Origin: Dyella_B sp966430775
GTDB taxonomy: Bacteria; Pseudomonadota; Gammaproteobacteria; Xanthomonadales; Rhodanobacteraceae
NCBI GenBank assembly: GCA_966430775.1
Contig: CBJMMB010000002.1
Span: 1 to 64,000 of the forward strand
DNA length: 64,000 bases
Direction: 5' to 3'
Shown here piece after piece: positions 62,889-64,000 of this stretch (position 1 is its first letter; every line of letters begins with the position of its first letter). The notes beneath the pieces were generated by a model, which made no database searches, had not been told where the DNA came from, and saw only the letters and a program-made list of their open reading frames with translations. The translations under genes and the position numbers were made by a program.

Positions 62889-63886
62889 GCAGCCCTGTTG
62901 GCGATTTCCGATTCCCGGCTCTTGAACCACCGTACCGCATCTTCCAGCGCCAGCCGCGCCGGACGCGCCGTATAGCCCAGCTCGCGCTGCGCCTTTTCGC
63001 TGGTGAAAAACATGCGCTTCTTCGACATGCGCACTTCCTCCACCGTGGCGATCGGCGGCATGCCGGTCACGCGCGCCCACGCTTCGGCAACGTAAGCCAC
63101 CGGCATCACGGCGGCATGCGGCAGGCGCACCTTCGGCGGCGAGCGGCCGGCGATGTCGGCGATCTCGGTAAGCACTTCGCGCAGGCTCATGTTGAAGCCG
63201 CCGAGGATGTAGCGTTCGCCGACCACGCCGCGCTCGTAAGCCAGCCAATGGCCTTCGGCCACGTCTTCCACGTGCACGATGTTGAGGCCGGTATCCACGT
63301 AGGCAGGCAGGCGTCCGGCCATCGCGTCGCGCACGATGCGGCCGGTGGGCGTGGGTTTCACGTCGTGCGGGCCGATCGGTGTGGACGGATTGACGATCAC
63401 CACCGGCGTGCCTTCGTTCGCGAACTGCCTGGCCACTTCCTCGGCCAGGAACTTGGAGCGCTTGTAGTGGCCGATCATGTCGTCCACCGTCACCGGCGTG
63501 GTTTCGCTACCGGGCGTGCCGTCCTTCGGTATGCCCAGCGTGGCCACGCTGCTGGTGTAGACGATGCGCTTGACGCCGACGCGCCTGGCCGCTTCCAGCA
63601 TCGCGCGCGTGCCGTCGACGTTGGCGCGATAAAGCTCCGACGGATCGGGCGCCCACAAGCGATAATCGGCGGCGACGTGGAACAGCGCATCGCAGCCGTC
63701 GCACGCGGGCAGCAGGCTCTGCGGCTTGGTCAGGTCGCCTTCGGCCACTTCCACGTCCAGGCCCTGCAGATTGCGGCGATCCGAACCCGCACGCGCCAAG
63801 ACGCGCACACGGTGGCCATCGCGCAGCAGGCGGCGCGCCACGGCCGAACCGACGAAACCGGTGGCTCCGGTCACCAGCGCCCTCAC
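62885..63886 (-). CDS. hpnA: Hopanoid-associated sugar epimerase HpnA
   Basis: A 333-residue NAD-dependent SDR/epimerase: VTGATGFVGSAVARRLL cofactor loop, YTSSVATLG, and YKRSKFLAEE as the catalytic YxxxK. HpnA is linked to hopanoid head-group formation. The start is a GTG at 63886. It probably belongs to a minus-strand operon continuing past the window, where squalene and hopene genes would be expected. Confidence 0.92.
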   Translation of the reverse strand: MRALVTGATGFVGSAVARRLLRDGHRVRVLARAGSDRRNLQGLDVEVAEGDLTKPQSLLPACDGCDALFHVAADYRLWAPDPSELYRANVDGTRAMLEAARRVGVKRIVYTSSVATLGIPKDGTPGSETTPVTVDDMIGHYKRSKFLAEEVARQFANEGTPVVIVNPSTPIGPHDVKPTPTGRIVRDAMAGRLPAYVDTGLNIVHVEDVAEGHWLAYERGVVGERYILGGFNMSLREVLTEIADIAGRSPPKVRLPHAAVMPVAYVAEAWARVTGMPPIATVEEVRMSKKRMFFTSEKAQRELGYTARPARLALEDAVRWFKSRESEIANRAA

Positions 63887-64000
63887 GACGCAATCACCCT
63901 ATGGAGGGACCACGACACACGGGAAACGACCTGCGCGGTCGAAGAAGTTGGGATGGTCATCCAGCGATTATGGATGAAAATCGGGCGCGGATGCGCCGCC

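Overview
The window reads as a high-GC chromosomal segment from a gammaproteobacterium of the Xanthomonadales, most likely Rhodanobacteraceae (Dyella/Luteibacter/Frateuria-like). This placement is inferred from gene content (Xanthomonas/Caulobacter-type TonB receptors, plant-polysaccharide enzymes, hopanoid genes) and repeat style, not from a marker gene. No rRNA, tRNA, CRISPR array, transposase or phage module was seen. LAYOUT: (1) 1-3850 holds a bufferin-type locus: bufA, a Cys-rich secreted precursor peptide; bufB, a DUF692 multinuclear iron enzyme; bufC, DUF2063; a divergent DoxX gene; and a following AraC-type regulator. (2) 4000-31710 is a pectin side-chain (arabinan/galactan) utilisation region: two paralogous FadR-type regulators, two TonB receptors, two GH93/sialidase-like secreted enzymes, a clan GH-A enzyme, GH51 arabinofuranosidase, GH43 arabinanase, two mutarotases, and a compact regulator-dgoK-dgoA-dgoD-SDR-lactonase operon (oxidative De Ley-Doudoroff galactose route) followed by a sugar/H+ symporter. 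An M3 peptidase lipoprotein and a secreted unknown protein sit inside this region. (3) 31710-39480 is a lower-GC array of about 14 small minus-strand genes separated by attC recombination sites, with no integrase in the window: a CALIN (cluster of attC sites lacking an integron integrase). Its genes include a toxin-antitoxin pair, GNAT, GFA, ankyrin, DUF1737 and 2OG-oxygenase-like proteins, small membrane proteins and several unknowns. (4) 39600-48912 resumes sugar catabolism: two GH43 enzymes and a GPH symporter in an overlapping operon, then ketoglutarate semialdehyde dehydrogenase, AraD1, a LysR regulator and an IlvD/Edd-family pentonate dehydratase, i.e. the non-phosphorylative L-arabinose pathway. 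(5) 49012-63886 is a hopanoid (hpnB, H, I, J, K, L, A) cluster with a mevalonate pathway inserted in it: MVA-PP decarboxylase, phosphomevalonate kinase, an HMG-CoA reductase-mevalonate kinase fusion and IPP isomerase. A ferritin-like di-iron protein of unknown role overlaps hpnL. HOW IT FITS: secreted and outer-membrane enzymes debranch and cut arabinan/galactan, TonB receptors and symporters import products, and the oxidative branches convert galactose to pyruvate plus glyceraldehyde-3-phosphate and arabinose to 2-oxoglutarate. The SDR and SMP-30 lactonase of the galactose operon are the only candidates here for the first two arabinose steps too. The mevalonate genes would supply isoprenoid units to the neighbouring hopanoid genes. 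Several families of intergenic palindromes punctuate the window, mostly between convergent genes, and some contribute start or stop codons to adjacent genes.
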